From ZLKRG44 sp964555705 (lineage in GTDB: Bacteria > Planctomycetota > Phycisphaerae > Phycisphaerales > SM1A02): a stretch of 64,000 nt of DNA. The stretch is taken from assembly GCA_964555705.1 (NCBI GenBank), contig CAZKTN010000007.1, positions 38,571 to 102,570 of the forward strand. The letters are read 5' to 3'. The notes below the pieces were generated by a model. That model was not told the origin of the DNA. It did not search any database and saw only the letters and a program-made list of their open reading frames with translations. Of this stretch, positions 34,246-42,112 are shown in pieces. The translations under genes were made by a program, and so were the position numbers. Within the stretch, counting starts at the first letter, position 1; each line of letters begins with the position of its first letter.

Positions 34246-34590
34246 ATGGTCGTCCTTCGTCTCAAGCGCTTCGGCCGCACCCACTCGCCTTTCTACCGCC
34301 TCGGCGCCGCTGACAAGCGCGCACCCCGCGATGGCCGCGTCATCGAGGAGCTGGGCTGGTACTCCCCCACTGCGCCTGAGGGCAAGCAGTGGAAGGTGAA
34401 CGAGGAGCGCATCCGTCACTGGCTCTCCGTCGGCGCGCAGCCGAGCGAGACCGCGCTGATGCTGCTCAAGCGGGCAGGCATCGAGGGTGGCGTCGGCGGC
34501 AAGAGCCGTCCGTCGCTGGCCGCGAAGATCCAGACCGCCCGCCTGAAGGCTCCAAAGAAGGAGAAGGGCGCAGAGGACAAGAAGAAGTGA
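34246..34590 (+). CDS. rpsP: 30S ribosomal protein S16
   Basis: 114 residues: MVVLRLKRFGRTHSPFYRLGAADKRAPRDGRVIEELGWYSP is the diagnostic N-terminus. The C-terminus has an added Lys-rich tail (KAPKKEKGAEDKKK). AAGGGAGG at 34232-34239 serves as ribosome-binding site. First gene of an rpsP-trmD-rplS-queD operon; the usual rimM between rpsP and trmD is absent. Confidence 0.96.
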   Translation: MVVLRLKRFGRTHSPFYRLGAADKRAPRDGRVIEELGWYSPTAPEGKQWKVNEERIRHWLSVGAQPSETALMLLKRAGIEGGVGGKSRPSLAAKIQTARLKAPKKEKGAEDKKK

Positions 34591-34664
34591 CGTGATGCGC
34601 AGCGTGCCGATGGGCACGCGGCGCTCCACGCTCTCCCGCCGACCGCACGATCAGGACTCATCGC

Positions 34665-35465
34665 ATGCCACTGCGCATCGACATCCTCACGCTCTTCCCG
34701 GAGATGTTCGGGCCCGTCATGGGCGCGAGCATCGTCGGCCGCGCGTGCGAGTCCGGGCTGGTGCAGGTGCACGTGCACGACATCCGTGCGTGGGCTGATG
34801 GGCCGCACCGAAAGGTGGACGACCGCCCGTTCGGCGGCGGCCCCGGCATGGTGCTCATGTGCGAGCCGCTGGCTGCGGCGGTCGAGGCCGTGGAGGCGAT
34901 GGATCCGCGCCCGAGCGCACGCATCCTGCTCGCGCCCACCGGCGAGCGCCTCACGCAGCCAGTTGCGCACTCCCTCGCGAACCTCGAGGGCCGCATCATG
35001 CTCGTGTGCGGGCACTACGAGGGCGTCGACGAGCGCGCGATCGTCGCGCTTGGCCTGCGCGAGCTCTCCATCGGCGACGTTGTGCTCTCCGGCGGCGAGA
35101 TTCCTGCGATGCTTGTGACCGACGCGGTCGTGCGGCTGCTTCCGGGCGCGCTCGGCCACGGCGACAGCGCCGCGCAGGACTCATTCTCCATCACCGACCC
35201 AGACGGGCACCCGCTGCTGGACTGCCCCCACTACACACGGCCGCGCGAATGGCGCGGCATGAACGTTCCCGAACCGCTCCTCTCAGGCGACCACGGCGCG
35301 ATCGCGGCGTGGCGGCTCGGGCAGAGCATCACCCGGACGAGCGACCGCCGTCCGGATCTTCTCCATGAGCGACCTCTGGACCTCAACGGATCCAAGTCGC
35401 AGGCCTCCGACGGCCTGCCGCAACGCGCGGCATGCTGCACAGGCCAGCGCTCGAAGGTGGCCTGA
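34665..35465 (+). CDS. trmD: tRNA (guanine-N1-)-methyltransferase
   Basis: Methylates G37 of tRNAs with SAM through a deep trefoil knot; 266 residues. Motifs: RIDILTLFPEMFGPV at the start, PFGGGPGMVLM, LVCGHYEGVDERAI and LSIGDVVLSGGEIPAMLVTDAVVRLLPGALG (knot/SAM site), then HYTRPREWRGMNVPEPLLSGDHGAI. The last ~30 residues (after RTSDRRPDLL) are a non-conserved tail. It lies 74 bases after rpsP in the operon. Confidence 0.96.
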   Translation: MPLRIDILTLFPEMFGPVMGASIVGRACESGLVQVHVHDIRAWADGPHRKVDDRPFGGGPGMVLMCEPLAAAVEAVEAMDPRPSARILLAPTGERLTQPVAHSLANLEGRIMLVCGHYEGVDERAIVALGLRELSIGDVVLSGGEIPAMLVTDAVVRLLPGALGHGDSAAQDSFSITDPDGHPLLDCPHYTRPREWRGMNVPEPLLSGDHGAIAAWRLGQSITRTSDRRPDLLHERPLDLNGSKSQASDGLPQRAACCTGQRSKVA

Positions 35466-35537
35466 CCCGCAAGGGATCCGGCACTTCGGCGCGACCGCAC
35501 CCCACACAGGACCCATGGGTCCGGACAGAGACCTGAC

Positions 35538-35918
35538 ATGAACCGCACCACCGTCATCGAGAACTTCGAAGCCTCGCAGCTCAAGAACCCGTCGGATGTG
35601 CCCGACATGCGCGTCGGCGACACCGTGGACATCCACTACCGCATCATCGAGGGCGACAAGGAGCGCGTGCAGCGCTTCCAGGGCGTCATCATCTCGCTGA
35701 AGGGCCGCGGCATCAACCGCATGATGACGGTGCGCCGCATCGTGGCCAACGAGGGCGTGGAGCGCATCTTCCCCGTGCACTCGCCGCGCGTCGGCAAGAT
35801 CGACGTGCTCCGCCGCGCCGACGTGCGCCGAGCCAAGCTCTACTTCCTGCGCGGCCGCACCGGCAAGAGCCGTCGCCTGCGCGAGGACCGTGACGAGGCG
35901 CCGGCCGCCAAGTCCTGA
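35538..35918 (+). CDS. rplS: 50S ribosomal protein L19
   Basis: 126 residues: PDMRVGDTVDIHYRIIEGDKERVQRFQGVIISLKGRGINRMMTVRRIVANEGVERIFPVHSPRVGKIDVLRRADVRRAKLYFLRGRTGKSRRL covers nearly the whole protein (quoted here only as its key blocks GDTVDIHYRIIEG, RFQGVII, GVERIFPVHSP, KLYFLRGR). A short Ala/Lys tail follows. It is 72 bases after trmD and 17 bases before queD. Confidence 0.97.
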   Translation: MNRTTVIENFEASQLKNPSDVPDMRVGDTVDIHYRIIEGDKERVQRFQGVIISLKGRGINRMMTVRRIVANEGVERIFPVHSPRVGKIDVLRRADVRRAKLYFLRGRTGKSRRLREDRDEAPAAKS

Positions 35919-35935
35919 CGCCTGCCGGCGGGACC

Positions 35936-36295
35936 GTGCACGTACGACTCTCCAAGAGCTTCGGATTCGAGGCTGCCCACTGGCTGCCGTGCTTCCCTGA
36001 GGGGCACAAGTGCCGCCGGATGCACGGGCATTCGTTCCGCGTCGACGTGATCGTCGAGGGCGAGCTTGACCCTGCGGTCGGCTACCTCATCGACTTCGCC
36101 GACATCAAGCGCGCCACCGAGCCGCTGGAGCGCGCACTTGACCACCGCTGCCTCAACGAGATCGAGGGCCTCGAGAACCCCACCAGCGAGATGGTCGCCG
36201 CGTGGATCTGGGCGAGGCTGAAGCCGGCGCTGCCGATGCTCAGCGAGGTCGTGGTGCACGAGACGTGCACGAGCACGTGCCACTTCCGGGGATGA
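35936..36295 (+). CDS. queD: 6-carboxy-5,6,7,8-tetrahydropterin synthase
   Basis: Second step of queuosine/7-deazaguanine synthesis. 119 residues. Zinc His residues are in FEAAHWLP and MHGHSFRV, the catalytic Cys in PEGHKCRRMHGHSF, and the conserved Asp-His pair in LDHRCLNE; the product ends in HETCTSTCHFRG, with the conserved Glu. Start is GTG 35936. The stop overlaps the next gene by 4 bases. No other que genes are in the window; placement after trmD groups two tRNA-modification functions. Confidence 0.93.
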   Translation: MHVRLSKSFGFEAAHWLPCFPEGHKCRRMHGHSFRVDVIVEGELDPAVGYLIDFADIKRATEPLERALDHRCLNEIEGLENPTSEMVAAWIWARLKPALPMLSEVVVHETCTSTCHFRG

Positions 36296-37053
36296 GCGGC
36301 CCGATGGCGTTGCCGAATCCATGTGCGCGGCGGGCGCGTGGCCCGCAGTGGGACACGATCTCGAGCGACGGCGATGCCGCGCGGACGATCGCGCTGCAGC
36401 TGCCCGGCAATCCGCTTGACCCGCAGTGGGATCGGATCGTGCTTGCGCCCGCACTTGCCGAGTGCGCCCGCGTCGCATCGGTCACCGGCACGGCGCCGCA
36501 CCTGATCGCCTGGAGCGGCACATTCGCCGACTCGCTGTTCGCCGCAGACATGCGCAACTGGATGCGACCCGGGTGGGATGCGCTGCAGCAGCGGCTCGAC
36601 AGCTGGCGCGTCACGCTCGAGGCCGCGGGCCTGCGGCTGGCGCTGCATCCGCACGCGCGCCACCTACTGTCCGACGTCGCTGGCTCGATGCGTCTGCTCG
36701 TCGACCGCGCCGGCCATCCCTTTGACGTGATCTGCGCCCCAGCGTCGGTCCTCACCGCGGACATGCTCGGCGATGGCGCACGCGAGGGAACCCGCGGACG
36801 AGTCGCGGAGTCGCGCGACGTGCGCGAGCACCTGCTTCGTGCGCTGTCGGTGATCGGCCCGCGCACTCCGCTGTGCATCCTGCAGGACGTGCGGGCAGCC
36901 GCTGGCGCGGCGCGCCCCGCGCGCGACGACGCGGACGACAACGGGCCGGAACTCGAGCCATGCGCGCCCGGAACCGGCGCCCTGCCCTGGGAGTCGCTCG
37001 TCGCGATGGCTGCGGAGCACGTGCCGACGCACGTCCCGATCCTCGTCGAGTGA
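36292..37053 (+). CDS. Hypothetical protein downstream of queD
   Basis: 253 residues, start ATG overlapping the queD stop (ATGA). Content looks like a TIM-barrel-type alpha/beta protein: TIALQLPGNPLDPQWDRIVLAPALAECARVASV, LIAWSGTFADSLF, LRLALHPHARHLLSDVAGSMRLLVDRAGHPFDVICAPASVL, REHLLRALSVIGPRTPLCILQDVR. The spacing of strands, with HPHARH and ending HVPIL, faintly resembles sugar-phosphate isomerase/epimerase proteins, but no metal set is clear. An Asp-rich insert (ARDDADDNG) is near residue 220. Function not assigned. Confidence 0.6.
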   Translation: MSGPMALPNPCARRARGPQWDTISSDGDAARTIALQLPGNPLDPQWDRIVLAPALAECARVASVTGTAPHLIAWSGTFADSLFAADMRNWMRPGWDALQQRLDSWRVTLEAAGLRLALHPHARHLLSDVAGSMRLLVDRAGHPFDVICAPASVLTADMLGDGAREGTRGRVAESRDVREHLLRALSVIGPRTPLCILQDVRAAAGAARPARDDADDNGPELEPCAPGTGALPWESLVAMAAEHVPTHVPILVE

Positions 37054-37122
37054 GCCGAGCCGCACCTCAAGGGGGACTTGCGCGGAGCGAACCTGCAGCG
37101 AACCGGGCGGGAACCCGGCGCG

Positions 37123-37752
37123 CTACTCGAGCTCGACGGTCCAGTACGCCTCGTCGAGGAACGCCTTCCAAGACTGGTACCGGGGGCTGCCGAGCCGCAT
37201 CGCGATTGCGGGGTTGCGCTTTGGCTTCACCGGCGCACGCATGAGGCGCATGTTCGCCTGCGTCGGCGTGCGGCCGCCCTTGCGGGCGTTGCAGCGCACG
37301 CAGGCGCACACAAGGTTGTCCCAGGTGTTCATGCCGCCCTGCACGCGCGGCACCACGTGGTCGATCGTGAGCTCCTTCGTCGAGAAGTGCTTGCCGCAGT
37401 ACTGGCAGCGGCTGGCGTCGCGCGCGTAGATGTTCCGGCGGTTCAGCTTGACCTGCTCGCGCGGCACCCGGTCATAGCCGAGCAGCCTCACGATCTTGGG
37501 CACCGCGATGACGATCGACGGCGTCGTTACCCACTCATGGTCATCGTGCTCGAACGTGCGCTGGAACTCGGCGGCATCGCGCCACGAGCGCAGGTCGTAG
37601 TTGACGAACTTGCCGTGCTCGACGGCGATCACCTCGGCCTTGTCCGCGATGAGCAGGTTGAACGCCTTGAACGCGTCCACCACTCGGATCGCCGAGTACA
37701 CCTTGTTGAGCACAAGCACCTTCGCGTCGAGTGCAGTCGGTCCAACCGTCAT
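37123..37752 (-). CDS. HNH endonuclease family protein
   Basis: 209 residues. The C-terminal half is an HNH domain with a structural zinc: CQYCGKHFSTKELTIDHVVPRVQGGMNTWDNLVCACVRCNARKGG (CxxC, DH, N, CxxC). The N-terminal half (LVLNKVYSAIRVVDAFKAFNLLIADKAEVI) is the conserved partner segment found with this HNH type in many bacteria. ATG 37752 is preferred because GGAG lies 6 bases upstream; a TATAGT box (37787-37792 on the minus strand) is a likely -10. Cellular role unknown. Confidence 0.85.
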   Translation of the reverse strand: MTVGPTALDAKVLVLNKVYSAIRVVDAFKAFNLLIADKAEVIAVEHGKFVNYDLRSWRDAAEFQRTFEHDDHEWVTTPSIVIAVPKIVRLLGYDRVPREQVKLNRRNIYARDASRCQYCGKHFSTKELTIDHVVPRVQGGMNTWDNLVCACVRCNARKGGRTPTQANMRLMRAPVKPKRNPAIAMRLGSPRYQSWKAFLDEAYWTVELE

Positions 37753-37877
37753 GGTCGTCTCCACCTCAGCCTTCCAGGCATGCAGGAACTATACACCGCG
37801 TATCCACAGGGTTCCCGGGCGTCCCAATCCCATTTGGGGGGCGCCCGACGGACGCAAACCCCTATCCCGCAGGATCT

Positions 37878-39398
37878 TCAGGAAAAAAGGGCGACGTTCA
37901 GCCCGACGATGAGCGCATTGTTAATGCCGTGCGCCACCATCGGCGCAATCAAGCTGCCGCGCAGCTCCCGTGCAATGCAGAAGGCCACGCCGAGCCCCGC
38001 CAGGATCGGCGCAAAGACGATCCCCTGCGGGTGGATCGCCGCGAAGAGCGCACTCGATGCGAGCGCGGCAACCACGAACGACGCAAGGTGCCCCATGCCG
38101 CCGAGGCGCTCGCGCAGGTGCCGGTAGAGCACGCCGCGGAACACGATCTCCTCGACGAAGGGCGCGAACACCGCCGCGAGCACGAGCAGCGCCACACGCA
38201 CGGCAAGCCCGCCATCGGCAAGCGCCTCCTGGATCGGGTGCGTCGCGTCGGACACGGACTGGCCGGTCAGCGCCGACAGGATGAATGCGATCACGAATCC
38301 CGCGGCTGCAAGCGGCACTGCCGCGCACCAGGTGAGCACGCCGTATCCCACCTCCCGCACGACTCCGGCACCTGCGGTGAGCCCAACGTCCTTCCGCACC
38401 TGTGACCACGAGCGTCCGCCGCGGCACGCCCAGACGAGCCCGACCAGCGGAATCACCATCACGCCCATCTGGACCACGAGGCCGCCGACGCCCATCTGCA
38501 CCGTCTCGGGCGCAGGCTCCGCTGTCGCGCTCGCGCCGCCCACCAGCACGCTGAGCGCGAAGCCCATCCCGACCATCACCCCGAAGATGACCACGAATGT
38601 CCACGCGTAGCGATCGCCCTGATCCGCGCGCGGCGCGCGGGCAAGTGCGGTCGGGTGCGACAGCGCGCGCCATCCTGCGATGCCAAGCCACACCAGGCCG
38701 ATCAGGCCACCGAGCGCCACCATGCACCCGAAACCGCAAAGCGCCGCGAGGATGCGCATCGCCGATGCCGACTCGCGTGCACGGAACGAGGGATCCGGGC
38801 TGAGCATGTCGGAGAGAAACACGCCGTACCAGCCCATCGAGCCCTGCAGCGACTCAAGTAGCGCCGGATCCACGCCAGCATCCGCATCGCCCTGCTGCTT
38901 CGCGATGATGGCCGAGATGACGTCACCCTGCAGCGATGCGGCACGCGCGAACTCCGGCCACTCCGACTCCTGCACGGCGAGTTCGCGCGTGATCTCGAGC
39001 GCCTGCACGGCATCGCCAAACCGGGCATCGAGCGCAGCGGCGCACAGACGGTCCACCGGATCGTCCGACGTTGCCATCGCCGCATACTGCTGCTGAAGCA
39101 TGAGCGCCGAGGAGGCGTCCCCCGCAGGCATCCACTCGGACATGGCCAATGTGATCCGTCCGAGCATCGCCTGGCGCTCGCCCACGATTGGCCCACCGTG
39201 CCCCGAGTCATCCTCGCGCTCGCCGTCACCCGTCCCCGCGTCGATTTCCTGTCCGGAGGCTGCCTCGCGGGCCCCCAGCACCTCGTCGAGCCCCATCTGG
39301 TGCCGGACGAAACCCGCCAAACTGTCGGATTTCACCCACACCACACCGAGGGCGACCATGAGGGTCCACGCAAGGAAGGTCCGGAAAGGTGCGGGCAT
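37878..39398 (-). CDS. CPBP-family intramembrane glutamic endopeptidase
   Basis: 506 residues. An N-terminal anchor (TLMVALGVVWV) is followed by a ~170-residue soluble acidic domain (SGQEIDAGTGDGEREDD..., ALDARFGDAVQALEITRELAVQESEW) and then about eight transmembrane helices. The C-terminal CPBP core has FVEEIVFRGVLYRHLRERLG (motif 1, EExxxR), a motif-2 region around AAIHPQGIVFAPILAG and motif 3 in APMVAHGINNALI. ATG 39398 has TAACCT at 39405-39410, 6 bases upstream. Substrate unknown; related to CAAX-processing enzymes. Diverges from rplM. Confidence 0.88.
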   Translation of the reverse strand: MPAPFRTFLAWTLMVALGVVWVKSDSLAGFVRHQMGLDEVLGAREAASGQEIDAGTGDGEREDDSGHGGPIVGERQAMLGRITLAMSEWMPAGDASSALMLQQQYAAMATSDDPVDRLCAAALDARFGDAVQALEITRELAVQESEWPEFARAASLQGDVISAIIAKQQGDADAGVDPALLESLQGSMGWYGVFLSDMLSPDPSFRARESASAMRILAALCGFGCMVALGGLIGLVWLGIAGWRALSHPTALARAPRADQGDRYAWTFVVIFGVMVGMGFALSVLVGGASATAEPAPETVQMGVGGLVVQMGVMVIPLVGLVWACRGGRSWSQVRKDVGLTAGAGVVREVGYGVLTWCAAVPLAAAGFVIAFILSALTGQSVSDATHPIQEALADGGLAVRVALLVLAAVFAPFVEEIVFRGVLYRHLRERLGGMGHLASFVVAALASSALFAAIHPQGIVFAPILAGLGVAFCIARELRGSLIAPMVAHGINNALIVGLNVALFS

Positions 39399-39434
39399 CC
39401 GGGCAGGTTACGGGCTGTCCACAGCCTGCAAGCG

Positions 39435-39462
39435 TTGACACGGGCGGGCGTTTCGATACGAT
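39435..39462 (+). promoter_or_regulatory. Sigma-70-type promoter of rplM-rpsI
   Basis: Perfect -35 TTGACA (39435-39440), 16-base spacer, TACGAT (39457-39462). The start of transcription would be near 39469, giving a ~23-base leader before the rplM ATG. The -35 region lies within 40 bases of the divergent CPBP gene start. Confidence 0.65.
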
Positions 39463-39491
39463 CCTCGATTCCCCCAAAGGACCGAACTGCC

Positions 39492-39971
39492 ATGCCCCGC
39501 CAGACCTATTTCGCGACCACCGGCGACCTCCCCACCACCTGGCGTCACATCGACGCTGATGGAAAGGTCCTTGGCCGGCTGGCCACTGAGGTGGCCACCA
39601 TCCTCATGGGCAAGCACCGCCCCGAGTACACGCCCAATGTCCTCTGCGGCGATTCGGTGATCATCACCAACGCATCCAAGATCGTGCTCACTGGCCGCAA
39701 GGGCGAGCTCAAGACGCTGCGCCGCTGGAGCGGCTACCCAGGTGGCCTGCGCGTGCGCAACTACGACACGCTGCTCGCGACCGATCCCGAGACGCTCGTC
39801 ACCGAGGCCATCATCCGCATGCTTCCGCGCGGCCGCCTCGGTCGCCGCGTGCGCCGCAACCTGCGCGTGTTCGCGGGCCCCACCCACACCCACCAGGCCC
39901 AGCAGCCCGTCGCCGTAGATGCGCCGAGCACGCCGCGCCTGTCCGCGACCCCGAAGGCCGCGGCCAAGTGA
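39492..39971 (+). CDS. rplM: 50S ribosomal protein L13
   Basis: 159 residues. WRHIDADGKVLGRLATEVATILMGKHRPEYTPNVLCGDSVIITNASKIVLTGRK is nearly textbook L13 (key blocks GKVLGRLA, LMGKHRPEYTP, GDSVIITNA). The C-terminus MLPRGRLGRRVRRNLRVFAG is followed by a ~30-residue Pro/Ala/Gln tail that is extra compared with most L13 proteins. First gene of the rplM-rpsI pair. Confidence 0.96.
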   Translation: MPRQTYFATTGDLPTTWRHIDADGKVLGRLATEVATILMGKHRPEYTPNVLCGDSVIITNASKIVLTGRKGELKTLRRWSGYPGGLRVRNYDTLLATDPETLVTEAIIRMLPRGRLGRRVRRNLRVFAGPTHTHQAQQPVAVDAPSTPRLSATPKAAAK

Positions 39972-40012
39972 CCGCACACTGAACCCCTGAACGACCACGG
40001 AACCACGCCACC

Positions 40013-40456
40013 ATGACCACGATGACCATCGGCACCACCAAGGCCTCGCTTCCCAAGGGTCCTGACCAGCGCGGCTGGTTCTGGGGCACGGGTCGCCGCA
40101 AGACCGCGACCGCGCGCGTGCGCGTGAAGCCCGGCACTGGCGAGTTCCTCATCAATGAGCGCCCGATGGACGAGTACTTCCTCGAGGACCGTGACCGCAA
40201 GGCGATCCTCGGCGTGCTCGACAAGACCGGTCACCGGAACAAGATGGACGTGCGCGCGACGTGCACCGGCGGAGGCTTCACCGGCCAGGCTGGCGCGGTC
40301 GTGATGGGCCTCGCCCGCTCGCTCTTCGCGTTCGACCACGCCCTCGAGCCGGTCCTTCGCGAGCATGGCCTGCTGACCCGTGACGCCCGCAAGGTCGAGC
40401 GCAAGAAGCCCGGCCAGGCTGGCGCCCGCCGCCGCTTCCAGTTCAGCAAGCGCTGA
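40013..40456 (+). CDS. rpsI: 30S ribosomal protein S9
   Basis: 147 residues. After a ~25-residue N-terminal extension the conserved protein starts GTGRRKTATARVRVKPGTGEFLINERPMDEYF, and it ends KVERKKPGQAGARRRFQFSKR, the invariant basic tail that reaches the P-site tRNA. It lies 41 bases after rplM and converges on the sigma-like gene with a 10-base gap. Confidence 0.96.
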   Translation: MTTMTIGTTKASLPKGPDQRGWFWGTGRRKTATARVRVKPGTGEFLINERPMDEYFLEDRDRKAILGVLDKTGHRNKMDVRATCTGGGFTGQAGAVVMGLARSLFAFDHALEPVLREHGLLTRDARKVERKKPGQAGARRRFQFSKR

Positions 40457-40466
40457 TTCGCCACAG

Positions 40467-42083
40467 CTACCGCGCCATCAGCGCACGGCCGATCGACGCC
40501 GCAACGACCCACTGCGGTCGCTGGACGTGGTCCGCGATCTCGTCGATCGTCTGCGGCGCACCTCCGTGCCATCCGTACCGGCGCTGGGCCATCCAGGGGG
40601 GGCTGCCTTCAGCTGCGGCATGGCACGCGAGCGAGAGCCGAAGTGCGCGCGCATCGTGAAGCGGCGCCAGCGCACACCAAGGTGCGGCACGCTCCATCGC
40701 CGCACCCGCAACTGATCCGCGGACGCGGGCCGCTGCCCCTGCACGGGCGAGCGCGAGATCCATCTGCGCGCTGGCGAGCCGGTCAATGCGCGTCCTGCCG
40801 GTTCGTAGGGATGCGACCTCACCGGCTGTGGCCTCCAGCACTGCACGTATCGCGAGCGCGGCGAGTTCCGGTGGCATCTCCTCCGATGCTGCGCCTGCAG
40901 CCGACGACCGCCACACGCGCACGCGCGCCTCGATCGCGGGCATCGCGTCGATTGCAAGAGTGAGCAGGATGCGTGCGGCCCAGCGAAGGTCGGTCTCGGC
41001 ACGGTCGAGAGCAGCCGCCGATACGCGCGCTGGGCAGGCGCCCGCCTGAGCCGACACGGAAGCTGCACGCGCCAGGAGCGCACGCATCACCACCGCAAGC
41101 GTGCCGCCCGGAGGCCTTGCCGGCCCTTGCGGCATGCGCATCGAGAGCCACAGGGCAGCGGTCGAGGGCAGCGGCACGACCGCAAGCCCGGCTGACGCCC
41201 CAGCCCACTCCGAATCGGCGACCAGCGAGGGATCCAGGCCGCGCGCATCGTGCACGATGGCGTCGCGCACCGCCGCAAGCCTCCTCAGCCGCTCGGTGCG
41301 CAACGCGTGCTGCGCCATGCGGTCGCTGATGCCGAGCATCCGCGCCGCGGCGCCGACCGGCACGCCCCTGCCCCACATGCGCCACAGCCTCGTTGCCCGC
41401 GCGCGTGTCTCGTCCGCACGCCGCGCTGCGGCACGCGAGCGCTCAATCACGGGCACAACCATCGCCCGCACGGTGCCTGCCGCCCGTCCATGCTGCCTGG
41501 CGACCTGCGCGATCACGCGACGCTCGCTGAGGCCCGATGCCGACAGCGATTGCACCGCTTTGCGAATCGAGGTCCTCTCGCGCACGGTGGTGGGCGTGAA
41601 GCGCGCGGCGCGCTCGACCTTCGCCTGGTGTGACCGCGTGAACGAGTCGAGGTCGGCGCGCAGGACACCGACCTGCATGCGGCCGCGACTGTCGCCGATC
41701 CAGTGCAGCAGGAGCCCCTGCTCCCGCCAGCGCCGCAGCGTGCGCACCGACACCCCGCACGCTCGCGCCGCATCCGCAAGGTCCATTGCCTCATCGCCGG
41801 TGGCCGGCACGCGACGGGACAGCCTCAGGTGCAGTTCCGCCAGATCCGCTCGCAGCGCTGCACCAACGAACATCGCGTCCGCATCGCCCGGCACTCGCTC
41901 GACCGGGAACCGCACGACCTCACGCACTACGGACGCAGGCGGATACACCGTGTCTGCGCCCACAGTGGCGATGAACGACCTGATGCGCGACACCATGCGC
42001 TGCGCTGCGCTCGCCGGCGCAAACTGCAGCTGCGCCCACAGCGCCTCCATCGCCCCAATTCGGAAGCGTCCGGCGCGGGCCAT
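40467..42083 (-). CDS. Multi-HTH protein with MerR-like and sigma-region-4-like parts
   Basis: 538 residues, rich in Arg and Ala. It has at least four helix-turn-helix-like segments: MDLADAARACGVSVRTLRRWREQGLL (~100-125, MerR/excisionase type), SASGLSERRVIAQVARQHGRAAGTVRAMV (~190), GRGVPVGAAARMLGISDRMAQHALRTERLRRL (~240-270) and, at the very end, RRYGWHGGAPQTIDEIADHVQRPQWVVAASIGRAL, which resembles region 4 of sigma-70 factors. The N-terminal YPPASVVREVVRF recalls a planctomycete family of sigma-like regulators. ATG 42083 has TAGACT at 42090-42095, 6 bases upstream. A transcription role is likely, but the assignment is by resemblance only. Confidence 0.6.
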   Translation of the reverse strand: MARAGRFRIGAMEALWAQLQFAPASAAQRMVSRIRSFIATVGADTVYPPASVVREVVRFPVERVPGDADAMFVGAALRADLAELHLRLSRRVPATGDEAMDLADAARACGVSVRTLRRWREQGLLLHWIGDSRGRMQVGVLRADLDSFTRSHQAKVERAARFTPTTVRERTSIRKAVQSLSASGLSERRVIAQVARQHGRAAGTVRAMVVPVIERSRAAARRADETRARATRLWRMWGRGVPVGAAARMLGISDRMAQHALRTERLRRLAAVRDAIVHDARGLDPSLVADSEWAGASAGLAVVPLPSTAALWLSMRMPQGPARPPGGTLAVVMRALLARAASVSAQAGACPARVSAAALDRAETDLRWAARILLTLAIDAMPAIEARVRVWRSSAAGAASEEMPPELAALAIRAVLEATAGEVASLRTGRTRIDRLASAQMDLALARAGAAARVRGSVAGAAMERAAPWCALAPLHDARALRLSLACHAAAEGSPPWMAQRRYGWHGGAPQTIDEIADHVQRPQWVVAASIGRALMAR

Positions 42084-42112
42084 GTCCCGAGTCTAGATGC
42101 GCGATGCGGGGA

